Origin: Opisthorchis felineus
Taxonomy: Eukaryota; Platyhelminthes; Trematoda; Opisthorchiida; Opisthorchiidae
DNA: 64,000 nucleotides
Assembly: GCA_004794785.1 (NCBI GenBank)
Contig: SJOL01003912.1
Span: forward strand, 183,419-247,418
Direction: 5' to 3'
Below the pieces are notes generated by a model, which did no database searches, had not been told where the DNA came from, and saw nothing but the letters and a program-made list of their open reading frames with translations. The position numbers and the translations under genes are program-made. Numbering within the stretch: the stretch's first letter is position 1; every line of letters starts with the position of its first letter. Shown here piece by piece: positions 1-11,341 of this stretch.

Positions 1-130
1 CACTTGACGCCTGATCAGTAAACAACTATTGTAATATAAATGATGGCGTATACTCTATTATACAACAACAATATCGGTCGAAATATTGGTAGCTCGGGTG
101 AGTTTATTGGTTGTTCACCGGGTGGCTGTT

Positions 131-270
131 GATCTGTTCGTCGAGCTTGCCAAATGACCTGTAAACGTTTCGTCACCACACGAGGAGACGTCACCAGTGA
201 GCAGTGATGATGTCACCTCATGCGGTGACGAAACATTTGCAAGTCATTTGCCAAGCTCGGCGAACAGATC
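131..270. repeat. R2 fold-back repeat, 140 bp near-perfect palindrome
   Basis: The left arm (131-178) starts GATCTGTTCGTCGAGCTTG and the right arm (223-270) ends CCAAGCTCGGCGAACAGATC. The arms are reverse complements with only a few mismatches, and even the centre (GAGGAGACGTCACC against GATGTCACCTCAT) is largely self-complementary. The whole unit could fold into one long hairpin. No coding potential is claimed. A related left arm recurs near 12089, so this is a dispersed element, possibly a MITE or fold-back element; the class is inferred. No target-site duplication was identified. Confidence 0.8.
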
Positions 271-584
271 AAAAACCACGTGCACGACGACCGATAACTA
301 CATCCTTTACAACAGTTTATATGTAGCGGGATGGAGCACAACTGGTTGTGATAGACTGCTACAAATAATAATAATTTATTGCAACAACAATAAGGCAACG
401 ATGAGAATGAGGGTAAGCTAGAACCCAAGGCGTTCCCACTCAACTGCTGTTTCACATCAATAAGGAGTAAATACTTCTGGATGATTGTAGTAAGCTAGCA
501 CTAAGTCCCTTCCCCGTTCATCTTTATTCTTTTCTTCACAATAAGGCTTTCAAATAAATCGTAGTAGTGCAGCAGCGAAGCATA
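271..584. other. Non-coding stretch between repeats
   Basis: No supported gene. Short open frames on both strands lack splice signals or recognisable protein motifs. Repeats of AATAATAATAATTTATT type near 365-380 give local AT richness. Confidence 0.5.
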
Positions 585-611
585 GGTGTTGAAAACTGAT
601 GTCATGCTGTC

Positions 612-647
<36 letters not shown>
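585..647 (+). mobile_element. Orphan 3' tail of RTE-like family A, ending in (GAT)n
   Basis: The sequence TGATGTCATGCTGTCGATGATG at its core, followed by about ten GAT units, matches the 3' end of the family A retrotransposon copy on the minus strand at 51.95 kb, where TGATGTCATGCTATCGACG runs into a short GAT array. RTE-type non-LTR elements are known to end in short trinucleotide-type repeats rather than poly-A. Only the tail is present, so this would be an extremely 5'-truncated insertion. The microsatellite part may have expanded afterwards. Confidence 0.6.
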
Positions 648-1370
648 ATTGTGTGCTACTGTAAACCACTCAGTAAATCTCCGTTTGAGAAACGTGGACC
701 GGACAGCCCAGTGGATGACACTGTCGAGGACCGGAATATGGATCCTCTCATGAGTGCCATGTTCCTGATCCCCGCCTTGAAGTGCTGTGCACATGTTGCC
801 TCATCGAAAAAGACGTAACAGATGGATTGGCATTCTTCTAGAACATTCATTAACCGATAAATTGCAATGAAAAAGAGACTGATTTGTTCATCTCACAAGT
901 GGTTTATTACGAAGTGGATGGTCACAGGTTGAATCGTTCCAGAGATTAGTGAAATGTCCAAAGTTGACGAAACAGCTGAACAGTGCTTTACGGCAAATCA
1001 ACAAAGACCTACTTCACTAATGGGATGGAATTTCCAGAAGTCCCACTCAATATAAAATACACCCAGGCATGCAATAGAAAAAAAGATGTCGAAGGACGAT
1101 GGCTTGCGGGTTGGCAGAACAAACGATAAACTCAGAGGGTAAAAGAATAAGGATCAAGCGACTGAACCTCACCAAGAAACCTGATAAGCACGCGGTTATT
1201 GTTTGTCAATTCGACCACATAAAAGGTCTGACACAAATTCGATAAAGTCAGTTAATCAACTGCTTCCTGTATCCTTGTATTCGTCAGCTGAGATAGGACA
1301 GCCCGTAAGGCTAACAATTTGGTGATAAAAAAGCTGATTTTACATCGACAAAATGAATTTTGGAACTCAC
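648..1370. other. Non-coding or unresolved 3' part of the minus-strand gene
   Basis: The gene to the right ends an exon at 1371 with a GTGAGT donor on the minus strand, so at least one later exon is expected here or outside the window. It must begin with the third base of a codon. Short minus-strand frames at about 850-656 and 794-501 exist, but I could not link either through a convincing acceptor in the required phase. Confidence 0.4.
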
Positions 1371-2608
1371 GTCTTTGAATGCTTCCGTTTTGCCTTGCAC
1401 TTTTCCCGATGCATTGGTGCTACAGGTGCATAGGGATCGAGTCCCTCCGGAAAGCGTTCGTGATGGTGAAGTGCCTGTTGTGACGGGCGTGCTTGACGTG
1501 CACGTTCCTGGCGTGCGTCTGAACGATGATCTCCAGGACCCACAGAATGATGTTTTGCTGAACGGCCACATTTGACGTCAGGCGGTAGTTCTGATCGACT
1601 AGGTGCAACTGGAGCCTGATGATGATGGTGGTGATATGCAGTCGGCATTGGGCCGTACGTAAACTGAGGTGCTACAGGCATCCGGCCACTGTAGTGGTAA
1701 GCTGCTGCTGCAGCGGCTGCCGCCGCCGCATGATGATGGTGAGACTCACCAAAAAATGGAGGTGCCCCTGGATGGAACGGATAGCCCGCGGCCGCGGCCG
1801 CCATAGCAGCTGCTTGCTGTTGTTGTCGTTGTAAATGGAGTTGGTATTGTTTCACATCCACAGATCTTGGACGACGAATGACTACGTATGGAACCTCTTC
1901 AAGCATTTCAGCTGCTGCACTGTCGGTCAACTCCATTGGTAGCATATCTGTATGGGTGTGTTCACCACCACCACCGCCACCACCAACAGGGTAGCCTCTG
2001 GGATAAGGACGCCGGAGTTGCCGCTCGTTTGACGTTTTCTTTGTGTTCTTATTCACGTCTGAGTCTTTCACACCTATATGGCGGTAAGCCTCTATCCTAC
2101 GCATTTCGGCATGTAATCCACTGAGATGTACATCACACGGTATGGAATGCGATAAAATCGAAGACTGCCCACAGGTATGAGCCAGCATATTTCTATGATG
2201 CGAAGGTCTCGCGGGTAAAGTGTCCACTGGAAGAATGGGTAGTTGATTTGATGAGGTGACACTCATCGCTGAAGTGATTTGCGTGCTGGGCTGTGATTGT
2301 CTCGTGGAAGCGGAGGCATGTGGACAACCAGTTTTGTGCTGACGAAGAAGTGATCCAGATGAATTTGTGCGAATGTTGCCATTACCGAGCTCTGTTTTTG
2401 ACAACTCCGGTCTTAGGATTACACCAGTCGTGCTGTCGGATCCGCTAGAACTCCAACGATCGAACGGAGCAGCTTGTAGTGGTTCGGTAGGTGGTCGACT
2501 TCGTCTGACCTCGACAGTTTCCCTTGGGAAGAACGGGTAGGCGGCAGTTGAGACCCCACTTGCCGGGATCTGACCTGTCGACCGGCTAGAGAGAAGTGAC
2601 GTGCCAAG
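1371..2608 (-). CDS. Exon D of an unrecognised low-complexity protein gene
   Basis: I do not recognise the product. On the minus strand the exon opens after CCGCAAATCAG (a pyrimidine-rich tract lies upstream) and closes at AAAGAC followed by the donor GTGAGT. The 1238 nt frame starts in phase 0, matching exon C, and ends two bases into a codon. It encodes about 412 residues rich in Ser, Thr, Gln and Pro. A Gly8 run lies near 1966-1989, Gln4 then Ala runs near 1785-1830, His4 then Ala10 near 1701-1741 and His5 near 1618-1633. There is a short conserved-looking segment EEVPYVVIRRPRSVDVKQY and a basic end (REKCKAKRKHSK). Such homopolymers are common in regulatory and scaffold proteins, but no folded domain is visible. 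A nuclear role is only a possibility, suggested by the basic C-terminal cluster. Strand, borders and phase are seen in the sequence; exon status is inferred. Confidence 0.62.
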
Positions 2609-2786
2609 CTGATTTGCGGAGGATAGGGAAAAGATCGGAAAAAAACAACTTGGGTTAGCAAGTAGAATAGTATATATATATATATATNTATATACTCGTG
2701 AAAAATGAGCAATCAGTGTCTCCGAGCTCTGGACTCTCTTTCCATACAAAAGTATGCCAGTTGACGGCGATTTTCACTGGGCTGTT

Positions 2787-2832
<46 letters not shown>

Positions 2833-5298
2833 TGAGCAAAATCCTTAAGAAATAAATGCTTTTACCAGGCAGATCTCCATAAGACACCATTCTGCGGGCC
2901 TCCACGATAAGTTGCCGTAAACAGCACAACAAACGTTAATCGTTGGTTCACTGTAGACTGAGGGACAACCCTCATCCCTTTGTACTATTTTTTCTTCAAA
3001 ACAGTTGAATCGTACTGAAGGGTGGCCACTTCTCTAGTACCAGCAGAATGCTACATCAATTTCGCCGTTTACGAAAACACAAGGTACAGTGAAACACGTG
3101 GATTACGGCGCACAGCTATTACCCCAGCAAAATCCTGTTCGAATTCCTTTGTCTTACAACACTGTGTAGAGAAACGTATCTTAAAAGACTTTGGCTACCG
3201 AGCCCTACAACACCTACGTACTAATGTTCGTTAAAAGGAGCGACCGACCAAGTAGGACCATTCTGTTGGAGAAGCCATACGAATGAGGAAAATGCTTAAG
3301 AAGGGGGATCGTCTTCCAAGAGCGTGAAGTGACCTTTCTTTCGTGGTGTTCCATGTTCATGAGGTGCTACTGTGCACTCGTAGCAGATAGCTATACCACC
3401 ATTTACGGTGCTGTTTGACCTAGGAAAAAGGTGTGAATGAGATTTTGTGACTGCCGGCCGTCATAGCTGACCTTAGTCAGTGATGCGTCTGAATATACCG
3501 AGTCACGACACTGTAGGGTACTTGGTTATTCCCATCTGAACTACTAAAGACCTTTCCAATTCGATGGCTTATTCTTCTGGTGTTATATCGGACTGAAGCG
3601 TGTTCACACGTTCGCTAATTCTGCCACCTCAAAACCATGTGTGTTTTGTCGATCATTCAGCGCAAAGAAACTTGTTGGTCTAGTTATGCGGGACACAGAT
3701 CCGAAATTCATGACCAACTGTAAGTCTGCAGTTCATCGGACCAATTTCAGCGCGACCGATTCCCGAGCCACAGCTCCATAGTATGATATAATTCTTCCGA
3801 AAATTTTATTGCTGTATCAGTGAATTCACTTGGGCAATAAACGACTGGGTTCAAAAACGTCACGGACATAGTATAAGCCATGGGTTGAAAGTCTATTTTC
3901 AGAGTGGATTTTCATTGTTATACTGGTGAGACTTTGTAGTGAATACAAACTGTGGCGCAGAGAGAATGCCATGTTGGTTAGGAGTTGATGAATGATCCAT
4001 TTCTGCTTGTTCCACGCATACCGAGACTGCATTTCAATTGTCGAATGCTATTGTTTCAAATAACTGAAATGCACCAGTCATTTTTTCTTCGGATATAAAC
4101 TGAAATTTGCGAAACAATGAAGCGTCACTGTCATTCATAGCCAGTAGGACTGCTTGCTTGAAAGGCCTATGGCAAATACCACCAACAAGGCCAAAGAGAA
4201 AATAATGAAGACAGATCATACAGTGCAGCGTTTTTGAAACAGTATAGCGTTTTTAGCTAACAACCGGGTCGGTAGAATCTCCTAACAGCCTGCGCACATG
4301 GTGCATACACTCGAAGTGATTTATTCTGTTATCAACAAAGGCATTTGCGTCCTATGGACCTTTTAATATCTGGTAGCAGCTGTGGTTATCCTCAAGCATC
4401 CTGAGTCCATAGTCTCAGAGATAATACGGAAGTACGCTGAAACTTCTGTCAACTGATCACATGACAGTGGTTATGTCAGGCGGTTGAGTTTACTTTTGAG
4501 CGACCCCGCTAGTTAACTTTGTACGGTTGAGTGCTCGTAGTGAAAACTGCAAATTCAAGATTACAAAATTTTTTTCGTTGACTTGTATCCTGAATTTAAG
4601 ATTGATTCTTACATGAACTCATTCTGTGTGTCGCAGATGTGCATCGCGAACGCAGTCACCTGTAGGCGACATAGCATGGTGCTAAAGTTTAACTCTAATG
4701 CGCTTGACCTAGGCATTCTCACTGTTTGCTACAGAGATGGTTAAAATGCACACAGATATAAGTGCCTAGAACGAAATACCGTAGGAGCAGATTGAAACCA
4801 TTGGGCGATATGACTAACTCTCAGCAAAACCCTAGTGTCTAGAAGTCTGCGACGCTTCTTATTCTTCGTTGTCAAATTCTCTGCCTTATACAGGTACGGG
4901 GACCTTCTTGTTTATGAAATGTTCGCAGCACCATTCGAAATGTCAAAAGCACTTGATCGATTCCAATGAAACTTCAAAAGGCGTATTTCAGAGAGGATGA
5001 ATATTTTTTTAAAGACGCAAAGGCATGCAAAAGTAGGCAACAAGTGGCTTGAGGTTACTGAATTGTTGACTCATTTCTAATGATACACGTGGAAGCCGAC
5101 AGCTCTCATATGATCTGAAAATATTTTTCTCATAAAGATTAATATTGTGTGCTTAATGAGTAGAAAATGAACATAAAACAAGAAATTCTACATATGACGA
5201 GTTTGAAAACCCAATCGTTCGCATGCAGACATAATGCTCAAAGGGCTACAATTGTTCTGACAATTTTCCCGCAGGGGAAATTTGCAACGTTCACCTAC
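2609..5298. other. Intron C-D interior with AT microsatellites
   Basis: This is the main part of the 2954 nt intron between exons C and D. It holds a TA tract with one undetermined base at 2688 (about 2670-2694) and a longer AT tract at about 2790-2830, both close to the exon D acceptor. No other feature is supported. Minus frames near 4219-4034 and 4032-3826 lack matching splice sites in phase. Confidence 0.5.
2790..2830. repeat. (AT)n microsatellite
   Basis: About twenty uninterrupted AT dinucleotides. A second TA tract at about 2670-2694 contains the only N in the window, at 2688, which suggests an unresolved repeat in the assembly. Confidence 0.9.
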
Positions 5299-5510
5299 CT
5301 GATTCTCTGATAGCTCTGTTTAATGGCACAGATAGGAGAGTTTGGCTGTCACCTAGAACAACTAGACAAGACGCGAAACCAGTGAAAACTGTGCCACGAC
5401 GTTGGTCAGGGACAAAGTCTAATGTAAGAAAGTAATAAGCCAACTCTTCGTGACTGTGATTGATGAGTCGGGCAGACTCATGCCAGTAGTAGACCACAGT
5501 AGACGCTGTT
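5299..5510 (-). CDS. Possible exon, phase not consistent with neighbours
   Basis: The minus frame encodes about 70 residues with an ordinary globular composition, including YYWHESARLINHSHEELAYY and VVLGDSQTLLSVPLNRAIRE. It ends at ATCAG followed by a good donor GTAGGT. On the 5' side an in-frame TAA sits just before GGTAACAG, so an acceptor there would start the exon at about 5510. Exon C ends in phase 0, but this start needs one preceding base, and its phase 1 end does not fit exon D. It could be an alternative exon, use a non-canonical acceptor within the frame (for example after GGCATGAG), belong to another transcript, or be a chance frame. I do not recognise the protein family. Confidence 0.33.
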
Positions 5511-5562
5511 ACCGGTTATCAGGCTAACTGAAATTAGCCGGTCTCGCGGCTGGGATACTTAC

Positions 5563-6008
5563 GCTGCTCTTTGGCTGACGGCTTTGGAATTTGTTCTTCA
5601 GTGCACCAGCTGTCTGACCCGCTCCGTACGTTAGCGGTTCCGGATGAACACTCGCCAGAACAAATTTCCTGCCATCCGGTTCTGGTACTGAGGGGACCGA
5701 ATAAGCGGGCGTGACGGTCGACCACGAAGTTTGGCTGTACGGAAAACCCGATTGGAGAGAATAGTTTTGAAATGTCACTGATTCGCTCCCTAAGTTTGAC
5801 TGAGCTGTCGGTTCTGCTTCTGAGTGATGGGGCGGATGAGTGCTGGAAACTGCTTCAGCAGGGGTCGGATCAAACGAGCGAATCTGCTGCTGACTTCTAT
5901 CGATGTTGATATCCAAACCGTATTGTGTGACTGTGGGTAGTATGAATACGGCGCTCTGCCCGGCGCGTAGATTCAGATCATCGAGAAACTCAGTTGGAGT
6001 TTGTTGAA
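5563..6008 (-). CDS. Exon C of the unrecognised low-complexity protein gene
   Basis: The minus-strand acceptor is CTTTACATGGATTAG, preceded by CTTCTTCC, and the donor is GAGCAGC followed by GTAAGT. The 446 nt exon begins with the last two bases of a codon, exactly what exon B leaves open, and ends in phase 0, as exon D requires. The roughly 148 residues start with an ordered-looking part (PTEFLDDLNLRAGQSAVFIL, then PTVTQYGLDINID). They pass into a Ser, Pro and Gln-rich segment with HPPHHSEAEP, and close with a basic KNKFQSRQPK. Function is unknown. The first 40 residues are the best part for a family search because they are not low complexity. Confidence 0.65.
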
Positions 6009-8049
6009 CTAATCCATGTAAAGGAAGAAGTTTAAGACAGTGGAGATTACAGGTTACAAAAACCTACGAAACTTACAAAGTATATGAGAGAATTCAACCC
6101 ACTGGAAAACGGTGTCACTCGATCAAAATTCAGTGCGGGTTATACATACACAGTGCAGCCCGGAGAAGGATAATGACACCTCTGACCTAGAAAGTGAAAT
6201 AACCAATGGGATCCTGACAGGCTGAGTTCTGATTGGCTGTCACGCACTAACGGCAAAGACGTCCACAAACAATCGACCAGTGTGTCCGTATCTCAATGTA
6301 CTTCCTAAAATGCAATGTTGGAATCGCTAGGAGATTGTTGGTTCAATCCACGTGACAAGCGCAACGTGCGCGTGTGCATACTGATGGCCGTAAATTTAAA
6401 AAGCATTTAAAAACATCCCAGCGGTCCATCAGTGAATTAAACGGTTATGACGGTCTTTCAACGAATAACTGTGGTGCGGGCGAGTTGAAATTTAGGAGCG
6501 GTGTTAAACATAACACAAGTGTGCGATCAGTGCTGGAGTGCTCTCTTTGACGTAGATATTCGCAAACCCGATTAAAGTATCGAGAGGAAGTCCGAGATAA
6601 CGTTCCTACAGTGAAATAATTTTCAACGCTGCCAACCCCTTCGACAGCTGTAAAGAAGCCATTTCACCATGACTGTACGCATCGAAACTTACCTATGAAT
6701 ACTTACAACTCCCCTGGATTATTTACAGATGACAGACTGCTTCCGTAATCTGAACTTTTCATACAGCATCTTAATGGTTTTCCGATGACCATTGTAAGAT
6801 ATAATACAATGATATCGGTCGGAGCAGGTCACAAAAGCGGGATAAAACCACAAGATTTTGGGTAGGTGCATAGTTGCCTCTTTCGAGGCCACGCATATCA
6901 ACACTAGAATGTACGTGTATGCTTTGTCACTTTGAAAATTCCGAAGTAAATGACTCCCCTTAGCATTGTATTCCCCACATCTCACCTAAATCAGCCCAGT
7001 GGTTGGTTTTTTACGCGTATTTGTCCTCAAGTCTCACCGCATTCCAGATAAAGCCACGTCGTTACTTTCAGTCAACTCTAAGCCGGAAAGTTCGAAATAA
7101 TCATGCAGAATTTGTATCTCCACGAGAGCGTAAGATCGTTGTCAAGGTCGTTTGAAAGACTTCAACGGAACCATAGGAACGTGCTTAGGGAGGTGACCTG
7201 AACCTACGGAGCTACGTGCACCTTTCGTTGCACACAGTATGGGTGACCGAGCGGTAGAACAAAACACTTCACGAAAAACGTTGACAAGACAACTGCTATC
7301 ACATCGCAAAAACTGTGATGATAAGCACGCCTTCATTTCCAATGTGATAAAGTTGGTGCCGTCCTGAGAGGACATTAGGAATGAATGAGACTAGAAAACA
7401 CTGCGTATGCTTAGCGTACTGAGTGAGTGGTTCACTGATTATGGTGTAAATGACTGCTTCATTTCTATTCTTTTGAGCAAGCCAAGAATCCGTAATACTT
7501 TCCAGAAATTTTCCGGAATAACCAATCCGTGCTGTTCTTACGAAATAAGATATTTTGCTCTTTGCCGAAACAATACCTTGGGACTGATTAGGTGGACCGG
7601 AATAGTATAGGTGCATTAAACATGGGGAGAGAGATAGGGTCGAAAAACACGGAAACTAATCGGGTTTCGCTAAGGCTATCTAAAAGTGTTACAGTGAGTC
7701 CCGAAATGTTCGTTGACGTACATTTTAGAGGTTACTAAACTCCGAATGAAGCTGAAATTGGTACACCGTATCACACAAACCTGAATTTTTCGCAATGATA
7801 TCAAATATGTGTTGTTTACCCTATTTGGGATAATGTTATTTTTTGGATAAGGTTCACTGAAGCCTATTTGAGTTAAAGGCATCCGGGATAAATTCAACAC
7901 TGCTGTTAGAGGGAAAACTGAATGCGAAAAATCGATATCTTTTCTTTTTATTAGACCAGGCGATCATTAAGCATTTTCCGATTAGACACCGTCCTCTCGG
8001 GAGAGGTCCAATCGAATTTCTTCATTTTGAAACCTAGATTATCAAGCCT

Positions 8050-8069
8050 GGATTGGATTGGATTGGATT
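8050..8069. repeat. (GGATT)4 tandem repeat
   Basis: Four perfect GGATT units in a row. Confidence 0.9.
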
Positions 8070-9839
8070 TATACTTCTCGTTTGAATAGAAATATTTGCA
8101 TGAATGGCCAAACACACATTGGAGAATCTCACATTTTATCAGCAATACATGAGCTGGACCCCGGAAATGGGCAGAATTACTAAAATTGGGAAGGAATCAG
8201 TGATAATCATATAAATGGAGATGCGGCCTACCGTACTGATTTGGACTTTTGGTTCTGAAGTTACTTGGTTTACATTAGAGACTACACCAATGCGAAGGGG
8301 ATGGTAAAAATTTCTGGTACCCCTAGTCAGGGAAATACATTATAACCAGCAAGGAAGCAGGGAGATGGTGACAAAAATTGAGATTATGTTGCTGGGAGCG
8401 TAGAGATGTCTGCATCCCAGTCCATAAGACAAAAGTAGCTGATAACTTTTTCGACCTCCATTCCACTCGAAAACAGTGCCACAGTGCCCGTGAAGAGTAA
8501 TAGCGAGAAACTATATTGCTAAACACACTGCAGCGGATCGCCTTCTTTCAGACTGGTTCTTGTTCATTCAGAAAGCTTTGATTCATAAAAACGCAAGAAG
8601 ACAAATCATGTGGTCAACACTATTGCGTTCATCCTCTTAGTTTTATCCGCTCTTGTTCAACGCAGACCATACACACATTTGCAGCACATATCATTCAGCT
8701 AAGCTGACGAAGTTTGATTTGTACCCGAGAGACTCTTAAAAAACAGCACTTTGCGTGCTAGAAGCACGCCATACGTTACTGAGGCGACTTCATTGGACTG
8801 AGCGGTAACTGTAACGGGGCTGTACAAGACACTGACCAGTAGTCTTCAAAGGTCTCAGCCAAAGTGTTTGTCCGTAACTAGCACTCATTGGTGAGTTGAG
8901 TTCTCCATATGGACAGGACAACGCCAGGTTTTTGAACCAGTGGAAGGAAGTAAATAAGGAAATTCTGTGTGCCCGAAATAGGTAATGGGTGGATTAAAAC
9001 ATAGTTTACTTGATCAAAAATTTCGGTGAACATTTTCCCGAATAGCCCATCTGGGTACGGTAGTGAGCAAATCAGAAGGTTATCATAGACGTCCTTTGGG
9101 CGGGGCGAAGGAAACTATTTGGAAGCCGTAACTAAGAAGATAACAAGTAGTTCGATTATAAACCAGTCTTCAGCTAGGTGCGAGACAGCTTCAATAGGTA
9201 TCCTAATACCACTGGCGTTTGAAACATGCGAAAACGAGAGAGCCTTCTTTGCGGACTGGAATGCATACAAATCAGAGATTCAACCCAGTAAAAGGTTATT
9301 GCTTAGTGAATCACGGATAAAAAGTGTTCAATGATGTTAAAAAGCAATTTGAATGTTCCACATAGCCTTGTTCGACAACGAGTTCACAAGAAATGATTTT
9401 TAGGGCCTGACATTCCAGTTCTTTGATCAATAAACACCATGTGATTGGACTGGACGAAAATATCACGGCCGATTCTCAAATCTGGAGATTGGGTGGGCAA
9501 TTCCAGCCACACCCCTCCAAAAATCAAATTTGAAAATGTGATATTTTAAGACAGAAACACCTAGATTTATTCACCCCGGTCGATGGGATTATTGGTTCAT
9601 TCTCCAGTATTTGCGTGCCACTGACCTGTACGAGGACACAGACGTAAAGCCACTTAAAAATATGTGGGCCATTATATCATAATATGCTTTCTATTTAGCT
9701 GACATGGACTCTTCACTAACGTGGATGGATTGAAAAAATCTTGGAACTGTGGGCAAAAATTGGGCATCGTTTAATAAGGAGTACGCAAAAACGCTGAAAC
9801 CTCCCATACCCTGGAATGTGCTTGCTGCTTGTTCTCAGT

Positions 9840-10072
9840 AGCATAAAAGCTTAAAAGCATCATAAACGAGAGCTTCAGCTGGGTTCCAGGTGAGTCTCCC
9901 GCAAAACGAACTTGGTTTGCAAATGAGTGTATTTCGCTAATTTCGTGCAATTTGGGTTCAAGTAGAACATAAGATTGACGAAAAGTCGGGGAGTCCGCCT
10001 ACCTGATGAGCCTCAAGAAGGCCGAAACCCGTCGTGAGCTATCGAAGCGTTTTCAGTAACCTTATGAGTAGT
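9840..10072 (+). repeat. R1 dispersed repeat, plus orientation
   Basis: This copy contains AAGCATCATAAACGAGAG, TTGCAAATGAGTGTATTTCG and CTACCTGATGAGCCTCAAG, and ends TTTTCAGTAACCTTATGAG. The same ordered blocks recur, usually inverted, at about 17820-17985, 42740-42870 and 43955-44035, and in part at 12200-12300. No reading frame is maintained. The class is unknown; it may be the non-coding end of a larger retroelement. Confidence 0.65.
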
Positions 10073-11259
10073 GTATTACGAGGTCAGGTTAGCGTTTTAG
10101 CAGCATCTCAGTTCCGAGCGTGCTTTAGTACATGAAAACAGCTGACTAAATGGATTCGTTTTGAAAAATTTCTGGCTCTAATTTGAACTGGGGAAATAAT
10201 TTTTTTTTAAAGAGGTTGTTTCAAAATCGTTTCGCACACGATACGTGCTAACAATATGGAATAAGTAGAGATCAACCACATTTAAAGGTGCTTAAATCAC
10301 ACCACGTAACAGCCATTCGTGGCTGAATGTTGGGCCCCAACTAATGGCTGGTAATGGCGGGTGCGAATCTCTTTAGAAATTCATCGGACTCGAAACACAG
10401 CCGTACAGGGCATCCTGTTTATCAGGATGGACGGACTTCAGCGGAAGCATGCAATTTCGATTAAAATCTCGGATCATCATCGGCGTGTAAGTAGCCTGCT
10501 TAGGACAAGAAACATCTCACGAGGTACTTGAGGCTTACACTTGAAACGCCGTTAACATAGGATACGGTCCACGCCTGATGTGAAGCGCGTGAGCGAAGGA
10601 ATGGCGGTGTCACTATTACGAGCAAATCGGTGACATGTTGGTGCACCGGTGCCTTACCAGCCGAACTCGGACAATCGGGAATCCTCCTGGAAGATCAATA
10701 CGAAAGCACAAAGCAGATCAGCGGAAGTGAACAGTTTTCCTACACAGTTTCTCAGGAATCTCGATGTTAACAGATGAGGCACATGTATCGAAGGAATTAA
10801 CCGTAAACAGCAGCTTGCACACATGGTCAAGTATAGCCTGCGATTTGAGATGCTGAAGAAACCTGATATAATGATGAACACGGAGCAGGATTTGTGATCA
10901 AGCAGTTCAATATTTGGAATTGCCTTCGGAAAGTGGCAACCGAATAATCACTTATCAGCCCTCCATGTTTCGTAACAGCTCTTGGCACCCATAGCTGCTC
11001 TCACGATGTGCCTCACTCACTATGTATCCCATCAAAAATACGCCTGGATTCGTTGAGCACTTCGATTCTAATCTACTCAGATAAAGTGGGATAAATCAGT
11101 CGTTAAGAATGGGTAACACAGCTCGGAACAAAATTCAAGACAATGAGTGACGCAGGCGAAAAATGAAAACGAAACCTCTATCTCCGACCGATGGTTAAAG
11201 ATAGAAACGTTGGTTATCATTTAAACCTGGTTCACTGACAGTTTACCGAGCAAACTTAC

Positions 11260-11341
11260 TTTGTGCGCCGGTAGGTTGCGTCAGAAACGAGCTTACAACA
11301 CTAGCAGCTTCGGACCCAGATGGTTGCTGTGTACAAGTATC
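11260..11341 (-). CDS. Exon B (82 nt) of the unrecognised low-complexity protein gene
   Basis: The minus strand has a textbook acceptor GGTTTTCCACTTTCAG and, 82 nt later, the donor CACAAA followed by GTAAGT. The frame starts at GAT in phase 0, matching the end of exon A, and leaves one base over, matching exon C. It encodes about 27 residues, DTCTQQPSGSEAASVV then SSFLTQPTGAQ, a Ser, Thr and Gln-rich composition like that of exon A. The combination of two strong splice sites with phase agreement on both sides is the evidence that this short block is a real exon. Confidence 0.65.

Larger units (their letters stand above)
6009..11259. other. Intron B-C, 5251 nt, mostly featureless
   Basis: No exon with good borders was seen on the minus strand here. 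Contents: a pentanucleotide repeat at 8050-8069 and an R1 dispersed repeat at about 9840-10072, annotated separately. Other open frames are short and lack motifs. Confidence 0.5.

Noticed and set aside
656..850. Minus frame of 64 codons as a last exon of the left gene
   Set aside because: No acceptor in the phase needed after exon D could be found, and the opposite strand reads about as well.
4034..4219. Minus frame as an exon between C and D
   Set aside because: An acceptor-like CCATAG is present, but there is no donor in a phase that would connect to exon D, and exons C and D already fit each other.
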